Assembly: GCA_037349105.1 (NCBI GenBank)
Contig: JAYJMM010000119.1
Location: 682,001-746,000, forward strand
Source of the DNA: Limnomonas spitsbergensis
Lineage: Eukaryota > Chlorophyta > Chlorophyceae > Chlamydomonadales
Direction of reading: 5' to 3'
DNA length: 64,000 bases
The notes below the pieces were generated by a model. It was not told the origin of the DNA. It did not search any database and saw only the letters and a list, made by a program, of their open reading frames with translations. Positions 30,374 through 44,600 of this stretch are shown piece after piece. The translations under genes and the position numbers were made by a program. The first letter of the stretch is position 1, and every line of letters starts with the position of its first letter.

Positions 30374-32148
30374 CCTGACCTATAATGTTCATGCCGCAGC
30401 GGCAAAGCCACCTCAGCAGTCAGCTCTCCAGGCTGCGTTGCCACGACTGCGGCAGCCTCCGCATACTTCAGCGCGTTTGCACTTCCCAAGATGCTCCTTG
30501 GTTGCCCCTTGGCCCCCTGCAGCATATCCTGGCCGCATGATGGACCCACCTGTTAGAGCCTTTGGAGCGGGGCCTACAGGTGTCACGTCATTTACTCTGG
30601 CAGCGTGTCCCCGTCATTAACTCTGGCAGCCTGACGTCCTTCTGGCCTGGATCAGCTGGCGAGTGTGGGGAGCTAGCCAGAAGCCATAGTCCATGGTCAG
30701 GAGAAGCAGCAGTGGCAGAGCACAGTCGACGCTCAAAAAGTTGGGCGCTCTCGCGGCCGAGCCTTCTTGAGCAGGGCCCAGAGGTGTAACGTCATTGACC
30801 TGTCTCAACTGACTTGACGCTCAAGTCAGAGGAAGGACTGTCGCAAGAGGGGCAGTTCAGTAGGTACTGAGACAATTAGCCTGCCTGAGACATTTAGCCA
30901 TTGGATGTGGACGACATTTGCTGTTTCGGTTTCCAAAGCTGGGTGTTGGTACTTCGGATTTGCTTGTGAACAGGCCTCATGAGATGCAGCTACATGTTTG
31001 ATTTCGTGGATGTTCAATGATGTACACCACTGCAAAATCGAACCTGGGTTTTGTGGTGGGTGTGGCCTGACTTTCAGGCTTTGCAAATATAAGAACGGTA
31101 TCATAACACTAGGAAATTTGCCTTTTTGTTGAGTCGTAAATATTTGAACTCCTTAATGCAGCTGTTGCTGTATAAGACATGTCGCCATACCGTATGTTAT
31201 GACTAAAGGCAGGGGACTGCCGGTGGTGGATAAGTGAAAAAGTAATGCATCTTTAGGCGTGTGAAAACTAAGTCATTTATATTCAATTTCAAGAGAACCA
31301 GTTAGAGAAATTGGTTAACCATGCCGGTGTACGATCCTTTCAGCCTCTGACTGCAGAATTATGACCTTACAGTCCGCTTGGTGGTACTCCGCCTGCAGCA
31401 ATGTAAGATATCCAGACGTCAACATGCAGTGGCTTTTAAGCAAGGCTCTGAGGTGTAACATCAATTAACTGGGGTTGGCCCACCTCTTTCCTGTATGTTG
31501 CCAGAGACAGTTAGGTCGTGGCTCCTTTTTGAGCAGTCTTTAAGCACATTCTCTGATGTTGTTTTTATGGATTAACCATCGACAAACTCAAAAGTGCTGT
31601 CCTTGACAGTTGCTACGGCACTACCTTTCTCGTTCTTGGGGCCCAGAGGTGTATCGCCATTGACCTTTCTCATCCTTGGGGCCCAGAGGTGTAACGTCAT
31701 TGACCTTTCTCATCCTTGAGCCCCTTTTGGCACATTAGGGGAGCATCCTAAACTGCTTGCAAGCATCGAATGCATTGGTTGTATGTTACACGAAAGGGTG
31801 TCAACAGGTCCGGTCCGCTCAGCAAGCACTCTCAAATACAAAATGAAAAGAGAAAGCATCCCCACTATCTACCCATATATGTTGGGCGTTTCGGGGGGGT
31901 AGCGGGAGTGGAGGGGCATCCTACAATGCCCACCGCTCGCTCGCTATACCCTCAGCATGCAAATTCATGCCAACCGTCTCTTTTTTGTACAAGCCATGTT
32001 GCCTCCATAGTTGGAAGTACGCTTGCAGGCTCTCACAGCACACACGAAAAGGAGGAGCGAATCCAAAAGAAAGAACAAACTGTGTAACTAAATAAAAATT
32101 ACCTTCTATGACCTAAAGAGCTCCAGCTGCACTAGCGGGAAAACTTTT
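30374..32148. other. Repeat-bearing spacer
   Basis: Holds several R1 repeat copies (30774-30799, 31446-31468, 31638-31664, 31678-31704); the last two form a 40-bp tandem duplication. It should also hold the 3' UTR of the antenna gene on the minus strand; a minus-strand TGTAA is at about 31785. No gene was recognised. Confidence 0.5.
30774..30799 (+). repeat. Dispersed repeat R1
   Basis: Core GGGCCCAGAGGTGTAACG followed by TCATTGAC. Other copies are at 31446-31468 (weak), 31638-31664, 31678-31704 and 35802-35827 (plus), and at 36645-36668 (weak), 56702-56727 and 58665-58688 (minus). Two to three copies also share an upstream GGCCGAGC ... TTGAGCAG segment, so the core is the conserved end of a longer unit. 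Each core contains TGTAA, the algal poly(A) motif. Confidence 0.6.
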
Positions 32149-34856
32149 TCAAGGCCACAGTGCGGACAAGAAGCAAGGCGTGGGGATTTCGATCCCCTGG
32201 AACGAGACAGACTCGGGGATCATGCAGGGGGGGCCGACGGCCATGCCGGGGACGATAGCAGCCTTGGAGAAGATGGTGGTGCCTGCCGAGAAAGGGGGGG
32301 TGAAAGAGAGAGAAAGGATGTCAGATGGCAGGCGGGGATGGATCATCCCAGGGCAGGGAATGGGGGGAGGGGGCTTGATCAGGGGCAAACGACAACAGGG
32401 GGGTCTTAAAAGGAAGGATCGAAAGGGGGACAGGGAATGGAGCTGTAAACAGGGGAGGTGTGCTTCCAAGGAAACAGTATAAGACGGCAGACATAGCAGA
32501 CATAGATCCCAGCGTCCACCCACAGTACATGACATATAACATGGGTATCCCACAGCAGTCTGAGTGTCTGAGAGATCTAGGAGCCCATCATACTAGTGAC
32601 CGGAGCGTTCGTGGGCAGGCTCAGGCTCATAGTATATCTGTGTGGCATACTTTACAGCCAAAGTACCAAACCAGCTGGACATACATGCCATTGGCGGCCA
32701 CTCACCGAATGGGTCAGCGATGTGCTCGGACAGGATGGCGAGAGGGTTCTTGCCAGACACCTGGGCGCCCATCACCATGCCGACAAACCCCAGCATGGCC
32801 AGGCGTCCGTTCTTGATCTCCTTGACCTTCATCTCAGCCATGGGGCCGGGCTGCGAAAGCAAGGGGGCGGCTGTTGAAGCAGGGGTAGGGGGCACACTAC
32901 AGGGCCGGCTGATTCGAATTTGAATCGGAAGGCAGTTACGTCAAGCTCTAGGATCAGACTCTAGGTCATGCAAAGCAGCTGAAGGGCTGTCAAACAAATC
33001 CAACACATAATTTGGACCTGAAAGGCATCTCGGCCTAGATACACGCGGAACAGATGGAATTTGCAGCGAGTCGCCCGGGCACTCACCACAAACAGGGTCA
33101 CACCAGGGTAGCCAACCTCGTGCTCAGGGATCTTGTTGTTGGGGAACAAGGGGTCCTTGTTGACAGAGTTAGGGTTCCAGAAGTCCTGCCACCTCTTGAT
33201 CTCAACCTGCAAGGGCATGCAGGAACACCTGGTTCAGCGTGTGGTTCAGTGGGTTCATAGTGCAGTGTGGGTGTCGACTGCAGGTGTCAAGGACAGGATT
33301 CACAGCCCGCTTTGGGGACGTGAGTTGTCATGGTCATTACAAGAAGTGAGCATCAGGGCCTGGAGACACAATCGGCTGGACACAATATGTTTCATACATA
33401 ATGATTTGTTAAGGATTCACATGTTTACCAATCAGGCGCCAAATGGGGATGCTCTCGACAGGCCAAGCTCTAGTGGGCCTGTCCCTATGAGGGGTCCACT
33501 CACGAAGTGCATTGCCCAGAACTCGAATGCAACCAGACCCAGGATGGGGAAAGGCAGCTCCAGCTTGGAGCCAGCAGAGTACCAGAATTGGTCAGGGGCG
33601 ATGAGCTCCTACATGGGGAATGTGCGCAACCGAGGTCAAAGCAGGTGGCGGGCTAGGCAGGTCGGATGGACCAGGGGAGGGCAGTCATGCACAGTCATGT
33701 GGTCTAGGGTAGCTTGTAGAATCAGCATAGAAATCAGCAGAATGCAGCAGAATCAAGTCGTTTGCGGCGTGTGGAGGCAGCTGAGACAACGAGGAGCTTG
33801 ATAACATCAGAACCCAGGGTCCGCCACTGTCTATGAAGGGCTTCATTTCTAAGGACTTCATTAAATTGCGAATTTTGGCCGTTTAGTTGCTCCCATGCAT
33901 GGGTCTAAGGCCCAACATGTCAGCCTGGATCCTTCTCAAAGGAATAGTAGACTATGATGTACCTGGACTAAGACGCCGGCGGAGCCGAGCATCGCCCATC
34001 TGCAGTGCACACGCTCAGCCTCAGCGAACCTGCAAGCAGAGGACATTCAGGGGGAGGGCAGATATTAATGGCTAAAACGTAGCTTCTGCGGAAGTAGCGG
34101 CGCATGGCCGCAATCGATGGCGAGTGACAGCAGTGGGTCGTTGTATCAAAGGGCTACTGAGAGGACATGCTGGCATGCAACGGGCGCGCGGTTATACTCG
34201 GGCATCACAGGATTTTGTGTAGCTGCAAGTGGTGATGGAAGCGACGTACCAGGCGAGCCTCTCAGGTGAGACGCCCAGGCCGAGGGGGTCCCAGCCGAAA
34301 TCACCGGGTAGAGTGCCATCTAGGTGGGCGGGGGCGTCAGAGCCTGGCAGCCACATAGGCCTGTATGCATCAGGAAAGACGGGTGTGAGTGAGGAACGTG
34401 GGATATACGAGGTGAGCTGGGTAGAGGGAGAAAGGACAGGGACCGGCGCTACTACATGCTTTCCCTGAAAAGCGCCCTTAGGGAGATCATGTGTCGATCG
34501 GTGCGAGCGAGAGGTTGAAGAATTGCCGTTCAGCGAATGTAACGCGATGGCTCCTCAATGATGAAGTTCCTCTTGGAGGTAGATTCGTACCGTCCCCTAC
34601 TATGCCTACCCTGGGCACCTTCGGCATGGGCCGATGGTCCTTGCTGGAGCCCTTACACGTTATACACAGGATTTACCCACTTTCCACATTCAATGCTATA
34701 ATTTTGAGCAGAAACAAGCGCCAGGCATCCCCTAGGGTGCCTCGATCAGGCGAATGCTAACCTGGAGGCAGCCCTGACAGCGACGCTGCGCCTCTGGGGG
34801 CGAGCCGCAGACAGCGCCTTGAAGGAGATAGACTTGCTGGACAGGAGGGCGGCCAT
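32149..34856 (-). CDS. Chlorophyll a/b-binding antenna protein (LHCI type)
   Basis: Light-harvesting protein of the thylakoid membrane that binds chlorophyll a/b and feeds photosystem I. Seven exons (minus), all phase-consistent: 34856-34762, 34360-34250, 34029-33963, 33608-33504, 33206-33087, 32850-32706, 32282-32149 (stop TGA). 258 residues. Residues 1 to about 31 are a chloroplast transit peptide ([20 protein letters not shown]). [20 protein letters not shown] and [10 protein letters not shown] precede helix 1, which has the chlorophyll-ligand pattern [11 protein letters not shown]. The central helix lies in [15 protein letters not shown]. Helix 3 has [15 protein letters not shown]. The end, [11 protein letters not shown] ... 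IPTPCF, is typical of algal Lhca-like proteins. Which Lhca it is cannot be said from memory. The gene lies downstream of the MUN gene in the same orientation, about 800 bases away. Confidence 0.95.
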
Positions 34857-35652
34857 TTTGAATTAAGGGATGAAGGACTGTCCTCACCGTGGGGAGGCTG
34901 GTATCAGTAGACAAGCTGTGGATCTTCCAACCGACACCACCCGACAATATCAGACACAGGACGCCAACGGGCACACAGTGACGCAAAATCTTTCCCGCCC
35001 ACGGCGATTGCCCGATGAATCGAAAAAGTGCCAGGGCCATCCCTCCAGGTTACGACTCAGAAGCTGGCAGGTGCAATCGTTGCTTCCAGCCCAAGGCTCT
35101 CGATGCCTTGCACACTCCACAAACTAGTCGCATCAATGGCCGTTGCCCTGGATTACTCAAATAACCGTTCGTATTTTTCTTCAAAAAATTTCGTACCCTA
35201 CTTGCCAGAAATGTCCCACACTGTTTCTTCGCTATTCTCAGAGCATGCAACTTCCAAACAGAGGCGACCCTCGTCATCACCATGCACACCATGCGTCATC
35301 TACCTCGTACGCCATGTCACCCCCAGCACGAAATTTAAATGCCATGCGGCCTTCTGAGGGACCTCCATACACCAAGCTAGATAGCTGCTGCGACTCATGT
35401 CCACATTCATATCAGCAGCCCTACAGCTGATGACCTAGGCATTCATCAACCATTACCCTCATAAGAGGCTGGATGCTGCCCCTACGGCTAGCCAAGGTCT
35501 ACTGTCAGGCATGCAGCTGGATTGCCTATATCAGGTTTATACTCATACACCCATTGTGACTACTATACGTTTGGACATCCCCAGGCTGGGGTTGGCTGCC
35601 ATGCTGTTGGACAGCCCTAGACTGGCGTTGAAAGCCCAACTACTGGACCACC

Positions 35653-38600
35653 CTAGACAGGGGTGTATGCCATGTTCGTCGCTGCATTGCTCCTTTGAAG
35701 CTGCTTCTGAACCAGGTCGATGTGGCCGGGCACCTCCAGGTCGCGCTCCTGAGGGGAGCAGTGGGTGTCACAGTGGATGAGAGTCAAGCCTTTTTTTAGC
35801 AGGGGCCAGAGGTGTAATGTCGTTGACAGTGGATGGGAGTCGGGTGTGGCATTCACCGAGAGGACTCCTCTGTTACGCGTGCCTCAGGTTCATCATCAGT
35901 CACTGCTGATAAACGGGTCATGCATCAAATGTGGGGCTCCGCTGAACCAGAGGCGCTGGGCAGTGTATCCTTCACAACAACATACGCAGTCACCTAGAGG
36001 CTCCTCCTTGTGTTGAATACATTCATGACATGCTGGTCCCTGCACCTGCCTATTCGCGAGATCCCACGCCAGTCAATGGATAGCTCGTGGCCCCTTTTCC
36101 TCCCTCAATCTCAGCAGCCACTCCCAGACTCCAGACAAGGAGAGGAAGGCATCAGCCCACTCCACTCACCCCCTCCCCTCACTGTCAACATAAGCCTTTA
36201 TCCCGCTAAGGCGCCAATGTTAATTTAAACACGCAGTTACGCACCAGACAAAACAACCTGTCTGAACACTGTGCTGCCACTCTGGGGATAACGCAAACTT
36301 TTTTTTACTGTTTTTTGAATAACCATGATCCACGTACGGCCAGTGGCCCAAGCACCAGGGCTTCCTGCATCCAGCCCACCTGGCCGCAAGCTGTGTCCCG
36401 GCTGCATTGTAGCAGAAGCACCCTGGCACAAACCATGGAGCATGCGCCTCTCACCTGCATCTGGGTGTCCTCGTACAGAGCGAGGCGCTGCCGGAAGAAC
36501 TCGTTGATGTCGAACACGGCCAGGGCTGCCCGCTGCCGCGCCCGCCATGCGCCCTCCATGCCGTCACTGCCGCCCTCATGCAATCCCTAAGGCATGGAGG
36601 AGGACGGTCAGAGCATGTACCCTAAACCCTAAACCCAGTCAATGGCATGGCGTTACACTTCTGGGCCCTTTTCATAGCATCTATCAAGTGTAAAATGCCC
36701 TACACTCGCACCGGATGGGTCTCCTGTAGGTGCATATGTGCTGTACAGAAAAGGCAACTGAGCAGGAAAACGAAACCCCTGGTTCACGAATGTGAAAGAA
36801 TAGTAGAATACCCCCCTATCCTGCCCTTACGTCCTCCCACCCCAAGCAAGCCGTAGTTCAGCCCACCTGCACAAACTGGTGCAAGTCCCGGCCCGCCTGG
36901 TCCCAAAGTGCGCGTCCGACGGCCACATACACGCGGGGCTCAAGGGACGACCGCAGCGCAGCCAGGGAGGCATCGATGCCCCCCAGCACAGGAGACAGCA
37001 CTGAGCGGACCACGTGCAGAAGCTGCAGGCAGACGGGGGAGGAGGGGTCGGAGGGTTTGGGGGGAGGGGACGCAAAAGGGCTGGCCAGGTTGAGAGGGTG
37101 GTGGCGGATGGGGGAGGGCAAGCATGGGAATGTATCCAAGGCGCATGCACTGTCGCTACGGAATTCACGCAACCACCCAGGGCCAGGCAGAGCAAACCAG
37201 GAGGAAACCAGCAAGAAGAACCAAGACAAAACCACACACCTATCATGCGTCAGGAGTCAGGAGGTCGGCTCTCCTGGCATCTAGTGATCCACACTTATAT
37301 CCCTTCATATACATGGGTCTTTGGGCCTGCCCAGGGGAGGGCAGGCCCAAAGAGAGGAAGGAAACTGCGCACCCTGAAACACGCCATGTGAATGTACTGT
37401 ATTTTCATCCCGGTGTTAAAGCCCCGCCTCGCTCTACACAGTCTGTGTCGCTTCATATACAATCCTAATAGAACACATCTGCACCTCAGTGCATAATGTA
37501 CTTTCTCACATTTAGTGTAGCAGTGGGAGTGCTACAGCCAACTTGGGGAAATAAGTCTACCAGTGTAGGAAGAAACGGTGCTGCCACAGCCACACAATCT
37601 ATCTGGCCCTTTCAAAAAATACGGAAGGTGGACACCCTGCCCTCTTTGCCAAGCCTGCGTGAATCACTTGCAACATCTTATTTTCGGTTTTATGTTCAGT
37701 GCCGTTTCCTGTGACCAAGCGGGTTCCATTAACGTCCTGGATAGGACATGTGTTTTTGTGAGAACACGGGCCCCTTGCGCTTTTCTTGCTAACACCGGTC
37801 GCTCATTGGTTATAGCATAAAAACGCCACTCCCATTACCGGTACGGTATACTATTAGATATACTCAAACCGGCCAGTCAACGGTTTTAGTACCAGTACAC
37901 TACTATGTTTTTGATTTCTTATGCAAATCAGACAGTCAACGCTTTAAGCATAAAAGATCATATCTTTGTTAGGGACCTTTGAGCCACACTTTGGCGCAAC
38001 ACGAGGGCTTCAATGCTTTAACTCTGCATATACAGCCCACAACACATGCCCTCACAGATTGCCCTCAGTCCCACCTGCTGGTAGGAGGCATACTCCCCGC
38101 TGTCATCTCGCAGGTAGAGCGCAGTCTTAAGGTTGGTGACAGGTTGCAGGCGCAGCGCGGCAGACAGGCGCCCCGCACACGACGACACTGCAGCTGCAAA
38201 CTCCGTGCGGGCCTCAGAGACCAGCTGCTCAGTGTATGGGGTGTGGGGGGCAGGGCGGGAGACATGAGCGGGGCCAGAGACCAGCTGCTCAGTGTATGGG
38301 GTGGGGTGGGGCAGGGCGGGAGACATGAGCGGGGCCAGAGAGACAGATAAAGGGGTGAGTAGTGCGTGTGGTCTTTGATGCGAGCAAGGACCTGCAACGG
38401 CACCTGCGTTACTATAGTCCATGCGGTCACTTCCCCCCACAGATGCAAACCTAGGGGATCCACACCTCATATCACGCACCCTTCCCCCCCCCCCCCCCGC
38501 TAGTGACAAAGAGAGAAACTTGGCCAGGGACTGGTCCCCATACGCATTTCTCCCCACCCTCACCTCGCCCCACTCTAGTCCCCCCGCCCCCACTCTCAAA

Positions 38601-41600
38601 TCCCCACCTGGTCGAACTGAGCCCCGATCATTGACGCCACGTCGCCCCGCATCTGCATCTGCTGCTGCTGGCGGCCCGGCTGCTGCGCCCCGCCCTCCGC
38701 CTCTGCCGCCACCGGCGCGCTGTTTGCCTGACACCACTCCACCAGCGTCTCCTCAACGCCCGGCACCGAAACCATCAAGTACTTCAGCGAGTTGAGCAGT
38801 ACGGCCTCGGTGTACTGCACATCGATGCGGCCCGCTGGCAGCGGTTGCTGTCGCTGGTGTTGCCAGGGACCAGCTGCGCCCCGGGCTCCGGGACCAGCCG
38901 CTCCAGCCCCCAAGCTGACCCCGCGGGTTGAATCCTCGAACCGCGAGTTATTGCCGTGCATCGGAACCTCCTGGCGGGCGGGATAGCCAGAGGCGGCGGC
39001 TGGGCCACCACCCCGGAGCGCACCCTCAGTGCCTGGGGAAGCGCCCATGACCGCCTCCCAGCTTCCCGCCCCGCCCGCCGCTCCCGCAGCGAACAAGTCC
39101 GATTGCGTCCGCCGGTGCACCGCTCCCGCGCCCCCGTCCACAACCGAGCCACCGCCCCGTGCCGGCGACCAACGCACTGCCGCGCCCAACCCGCCGTTGC
39201 GCGCGCCGCCGCCGTCGCCCGCCCTGCTGCCTGCTGCTGCCGCACCCTGATGCTGAGTCAATCCGCACTGGCGGCAGAGCGCGGACAGGATGGTACGGGT
39301 AACCTTGCACATGGTGGCCTCAAGGTCCAGGCCGAACGCGGGCCAGTGCTTCACGACCCGCTCGTAGCACTGCAGCTCCAGCCAGCAGTTGTCCTGTTAC
39401 CAAGCGAGGAAGAATAGTGGGAAAAGTTAGTTGTTCCGGACTAAGCCAAACAATTCAAATACAAGAATACAACATGCATGAACTTCCCAAAATTTGGGGA
39501 ATTCTTCAGGTTGCTGATGGATCCAGTAGTGTGTAGTGCACCAGGAGAGGTTCCGTAATACACGGTGGAGACTTTGTTGATGCCACAAAGGGACGCTTAT
39601 AAACGGTGGAGACATTGTCTTGATGCCACAAGGGACGCTTGCAGGACAGACGAACTCTTCCTAGGTTTCCTACCGCTGTGCTTCGTCTGGCCCAGTCGAT
39701 AAAAGGCTGAGGGCGGTTACGGGCCGTTAGCGTTTTAAGGACAATCAACCCGGATACAACAAAGCCGCAGTCTCACAACTCGCCAGGCAAGCCCACCATC
39801 CCATCCCAGGCATGCCAGCTGCCAGCTGCCGCACCCGTATCAGCCGCTCTTACCTGCATACGTGTGACTAGGGCCGAGATCCTGCCCCCCACAATGGCCG
39901 TATTGTAGAGCTCTGCCGGCAGGGGCATGGCAGACGGGCCGCCCCCGGGGAACCCCATGGCCGGGTCTTGATGCTGGCTCTCCAGTTGCAGGCACAAGTT
40001 ACACAACGCATCCTACACAACAGTGTTGGGTTCAACGCCAGAGCCAAGTCAGTGACGCCTCAGTCTGCGGTAAGGGGGACCTGGCGCAGTAGGTCAAGTT
40101 CCCTGGTGCATTAGGGATTGCGAGTGTCATCAGGTTAAGGGTGTAAAAGCCCTAGGCCACTGGTAAAAGCCCTACGCCTGGTTTAAAAAATCTGGGCCAC
40201 TAGGGATTGCGGGATTATTGACCAATTGTTTTTGGCCACCACAGGCTCATTGGTGGTCTCTGGCGCTTCCTACACAGGTGGTATAGCACACACAACAAAC
40301 AATAAAGCTGTCCATGAGGGCAAGCCGAGCCAACTCTGTACGCGTGTGTGATGCAGAAGGTTTGAGAGGCAGGCACTCATCCGAGGCTGCAAGCGTTCGA
40401 AAAGCAAAATTGTTGGTATCCTGGCAGGACAGCATATTTATCAACCGTGCCTCTCCCTTCAGATTCAGTCAAGTCACCCGGGGCATCGGGAAAGATACAC
40501 CTGTTCCCCCAATCTCGGCATTGAGCGTGCCTGTTATTTGCTGTCTATCTTCCTCCTCCCACTGCCTGTTATTTGCTGTCTATCTTCCTCCTCCCACTGC
40601 CTGTTATTTGCTGTCTATCTTCCTCCTCCCACTGCCTGTTTTCTGCCCCCGGACCTGGGAGGCCTTGAGCCAGTTGATGACGTGGCTGTGGAACAAGGCC
40701 ATAGTGTTAAGGTGGCCGGGGTGCCGGCGCTCCAGCGCCAAGCCATGCCCCTCGAGGTACCTGGAACCAAGGGGAGGAGGTGACAAGCCTGAAGAGAAAC
40801 TATGATGAACAACGTGCATGCAACACAGGCCAAACCATGATGAACAACGTGCATGCAACACAGGCCAAACCATGATGAACAACGTGCATGCAACGCAGGC
40901 CAAACCATGATGAACAACGTGCATGCAACGCAGGCCAAACCATGATGAACAACGTGCATGCAACGCAGGCCAAACCATGATGAACAACGTGCATGCAACG
41001 CAGGCCAAACCATGATGAACATCGTGCATGCAACGCAGGCCAAACCATGATGAACATCGTGCATGCAACACAGGCCAAACCATGATGAACAGCGTGCATG
41101 CAACGCAGGCCAAACCATGATGAACATCGTGCATGCAACGCAGGCCAAACCATGATGAACATCGTGCATGCAACACAGGCCAAACCATGATGAACAACGT
41201 GCATGCAACGCAGGCCAAACCATGATGAACAACGTGCATGCAACACAGGCCAAACCATGATGTACATCGTGCATGCAACACAGGCCAAACCATGATGAAC
41301 AACGTGCATGCAACGCAGGCCAAACCATGATGAACAACGTGCATGCAACGCAGGCCAAACCATGATGAACAACGTGCATGCAACGCAGGCCAAACCATGA
41401 TGAACAACGTGCATGCAACGCAGGCCAAACCATGATGAACAACGTACAACAACGCAGGCCAAACCATGATGAACAACGTGCATGCAACGCAGGCCAAACC
41501 ATGATGAACAACGTGCATGCAACGCAGGCCAAACCATGATGAACAACGTGCATGCAACGCAGGCCAAACCATGATGAACATCGTGCATGCAACACAGGCC

Positions 41601-44600
41601 AAACCATGATGAACAACGTGCATGCAACACAGGCCAAACCATGATGAACAACGTGCATGCAACGCAGGCCAAACCATGATGAACATCGTGCATGCAACGC
41701 AGGCCAAACCATGATGAACAACGTGCATGCAACGCAGGCCAAACCATGATGAACAACGTGCATGCAACGCAGGCCAAACCATGATGAACAACGTGCATGC
41801 AACACAGGCCAAACCATGATGAACAACGTGCATGCAACACAGGCCAAACCATGATGAACAACGTGCATGCAACGCAGGCCAAACCATGATGAACAACGTG
41901 CATGCAACGCAGGCCAAACCATGATGAACAACGTGCATGCAACGCAGGCCAAACCATGATGAACAACGTGCATGCAACGCAGGCCAAACCATGATGAACA
42001 ACGTGCATGCAACGCAGGCCAAACCATGATGAACAACGTACATGCAACGCAGGCCAAACCATGATGAACATCGTGCATGCAATCAGGCCAAACCATGATG
42101 AACAACGTGCATGCAACGCAGGCCAAACCATGATGAACATCGTGCATGCAACGCAGGCCAAACCATGATGAACAACGTGCATGCAACGCAGGCCAAACCA
42201 TGATGAACATCGTGCATGCAACACAGGCCAAACCATGATGAACAACGTGCATGCAACGCAGGCCAAACCATGATGAACAACGTGCATGCAACACAGGCCA
42301 AACCATGATGAACATCGTGCATGCAACACAGGCCAAACCATGATGTACAACGTGCATGCAACGCAGGCCAAACCATGATGAACAACGTGCATGCAACGCA
42401 GGCCAAACCATGATGAACAACGTACATGCAACGCAGGCCAAACCATGATGAACAACGTGCATGCAACACAGGCCAAACCATGATGTACATCGTGCATGCA
42501 ACATGGCCCAGCATGATATTCCCGTATGAGGGTGACGTTCCTGAAGTGAAAACCTGAAATCTCTCTCTCTCTCTTGCTGAATAAACGCACTTCAGAATGC
42601 ATCTGCAGCACCTCCTATGCTCCCAACTCTCATTTGTTTTCAAATAGAAGGCTCCCGTGTCCACACTTGACGCACTTCAAGTTCCCCCGGGCTTTGAGTT
42701 CATTCGATTTCCCCCATTCCCTGCTTGGACACACTTGCCACTCTGACCTCTTCATCGTCCACTGGACCTCCCCAATGAGGCTCCTGTCCCCACCTCTGCA
42801 GCTCTGCAACCGCCACCAGGAGGTTTGGTGTCAATCGGCCCTGGGGTGGCCGCAGCACGGCCCATCAAAGGTGGTCTGGTAACCACTAAAAGAAACACTG
42901 CCCCCGTCCCCACCTCTGCAGCTCCGCAACTGCCACCAGGAGGTTGACTGCCTGCACTGAAGGGACCTCCGGAGGGCAGGCCCTGAGCGCCGCGGTGAGC
43001 TGCTCCATGAAGCGTGCGCAGTACTCTTCAGCGGTGACGCGGGGGAGGTTGAGGCCATGAGGGATGGAGAGGCTGGGCAGGGCCTGCCAGCAGAGGGGAG
43101 GAAGGGCCAAGTAGGGTGGCACAATCATGAATTCATGACACCTGTCAGAATACTCAGCAGTGCCAGCCATGAGATGAATACTTCCCTCCCTCCTTCAATG
43201 ACACATGCGTGAAGCGAAATTTTGGGATCTCAAGCTATCTTGTTAGGAAAAAACCTCGAAGCGCCCAGGGCATCGAAGTCGACCCTCTCTCAACAGATTG
43301 ATCAGAGGCGCTGCTCCGCTTTCTTGGGTGTGGGTGACAACGCTCAGCATCTTCAGCCTGTTCCTGGTTGCACCTCCTCATTCACCGCTCACCTGCAGCT
43401 GCAAGTCGACGTGCACGTCCCTCATGATGGCGTAACACACCGCCTCCAGGCCCTTGTACAGGTAGTCGCCGCCACCTCCACCAGCGCCAATGCCGTGCTT
43501 GCTGACCGGGGGCGCTGAATGGAGTGATGCGTGATCAGGTGTTGCGGTGCAAGGATTGGAAGGAGTGATGTGTGATCAGATGATGTGGTGCACATTGTGG
43601 AATGAGTGATGTGTGATCAGATGACGTGGTGCACATTGTGGAATGAGTGATGTGTGATCAGGTGATGCAGTGCACAGAGTAATGTGTTATCCGATGATGT
43701 GGCGCAAGGAGTGCAAGGAATGATGTGTGGTCCTATGATGTGGTGCACAGCATGGAAGGAGTGATGTGTGATGCCGTGGCATGTGAAGGAAAGGGGTGAC
43801 TCAGCTTTCAGTCTCCGCTTTCCTGCCTGCACCAGTCCACTCCTCTGTCCTTCACCTCGCCCTGCACCCTCCCGCTCCTTACGTCCACAGTCCAGACCCC
43901 CTCGCCCCTCCCCTTGTCCAGCTATATATCAATATATGTCCCAGAAGTCACCCTACCCCTCTGTCGCCCCTCCCCTCGCCCTTCCCCTCCTCTACCCCTC
44001 ACCCCACCCCTCCCCTCCTCTGCCCCCCACCCCACCCCTCCTCTGCCCCTCACCCCACCCCTCTCATCCTCTACCCCTCACCCCACCCCTCCCCTCCTCT
44101 ACCCCTACCCTTCCCCTCCTCTGCCCCTCACCCCACCCCACCCCTCCCCTCCTCTGCCCCTCACCCCACCCCTCTCGTCCTCTGCCCCTCACCCCACCCA
44201 TCCCCTCCTCTGCCCCTCACCCCACCCATCCCCTCTTCTACCCCTCACCCCTCCCCTCCCCTGCCCCTCACCCCACCCCTCCTCTGCCTCTCACCCCTCC
44301 CCCCCTCTGCCTCTCACGTCACCCCTCCTCTGCCCTTCACCTCACTTCTCCTCTCGCCCCTCCCCTCTGCTTCCCCCCACCTCGCCCGGCTATGTATGTT
44401 GCCCGACGTCCTGCAGACCTCTGGTTCCTGTTGCTGGCCACCTGCTCAGCCTCAAGTGCTGCTTGCTCCTCCTCCAGCCTCAGACCCTGCACCAGGGAGC
44501 AGAGGAGGGCCAGCAGAGTCCCTTATGGCAAAAGCGGCCTTTGTGTCAAAAGCGGCCCTTGAGACTTTGCAAGACAATTTGTGGCAAATGCGGCCCTTGA

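Noticed and set aside
40604..42664. Three overlapping minus-strand frames of about 490-630 codons
   Set aside because: A 35-bp tandem unit without stops opens all three frames; only the exon at 40655-40760 is supported.
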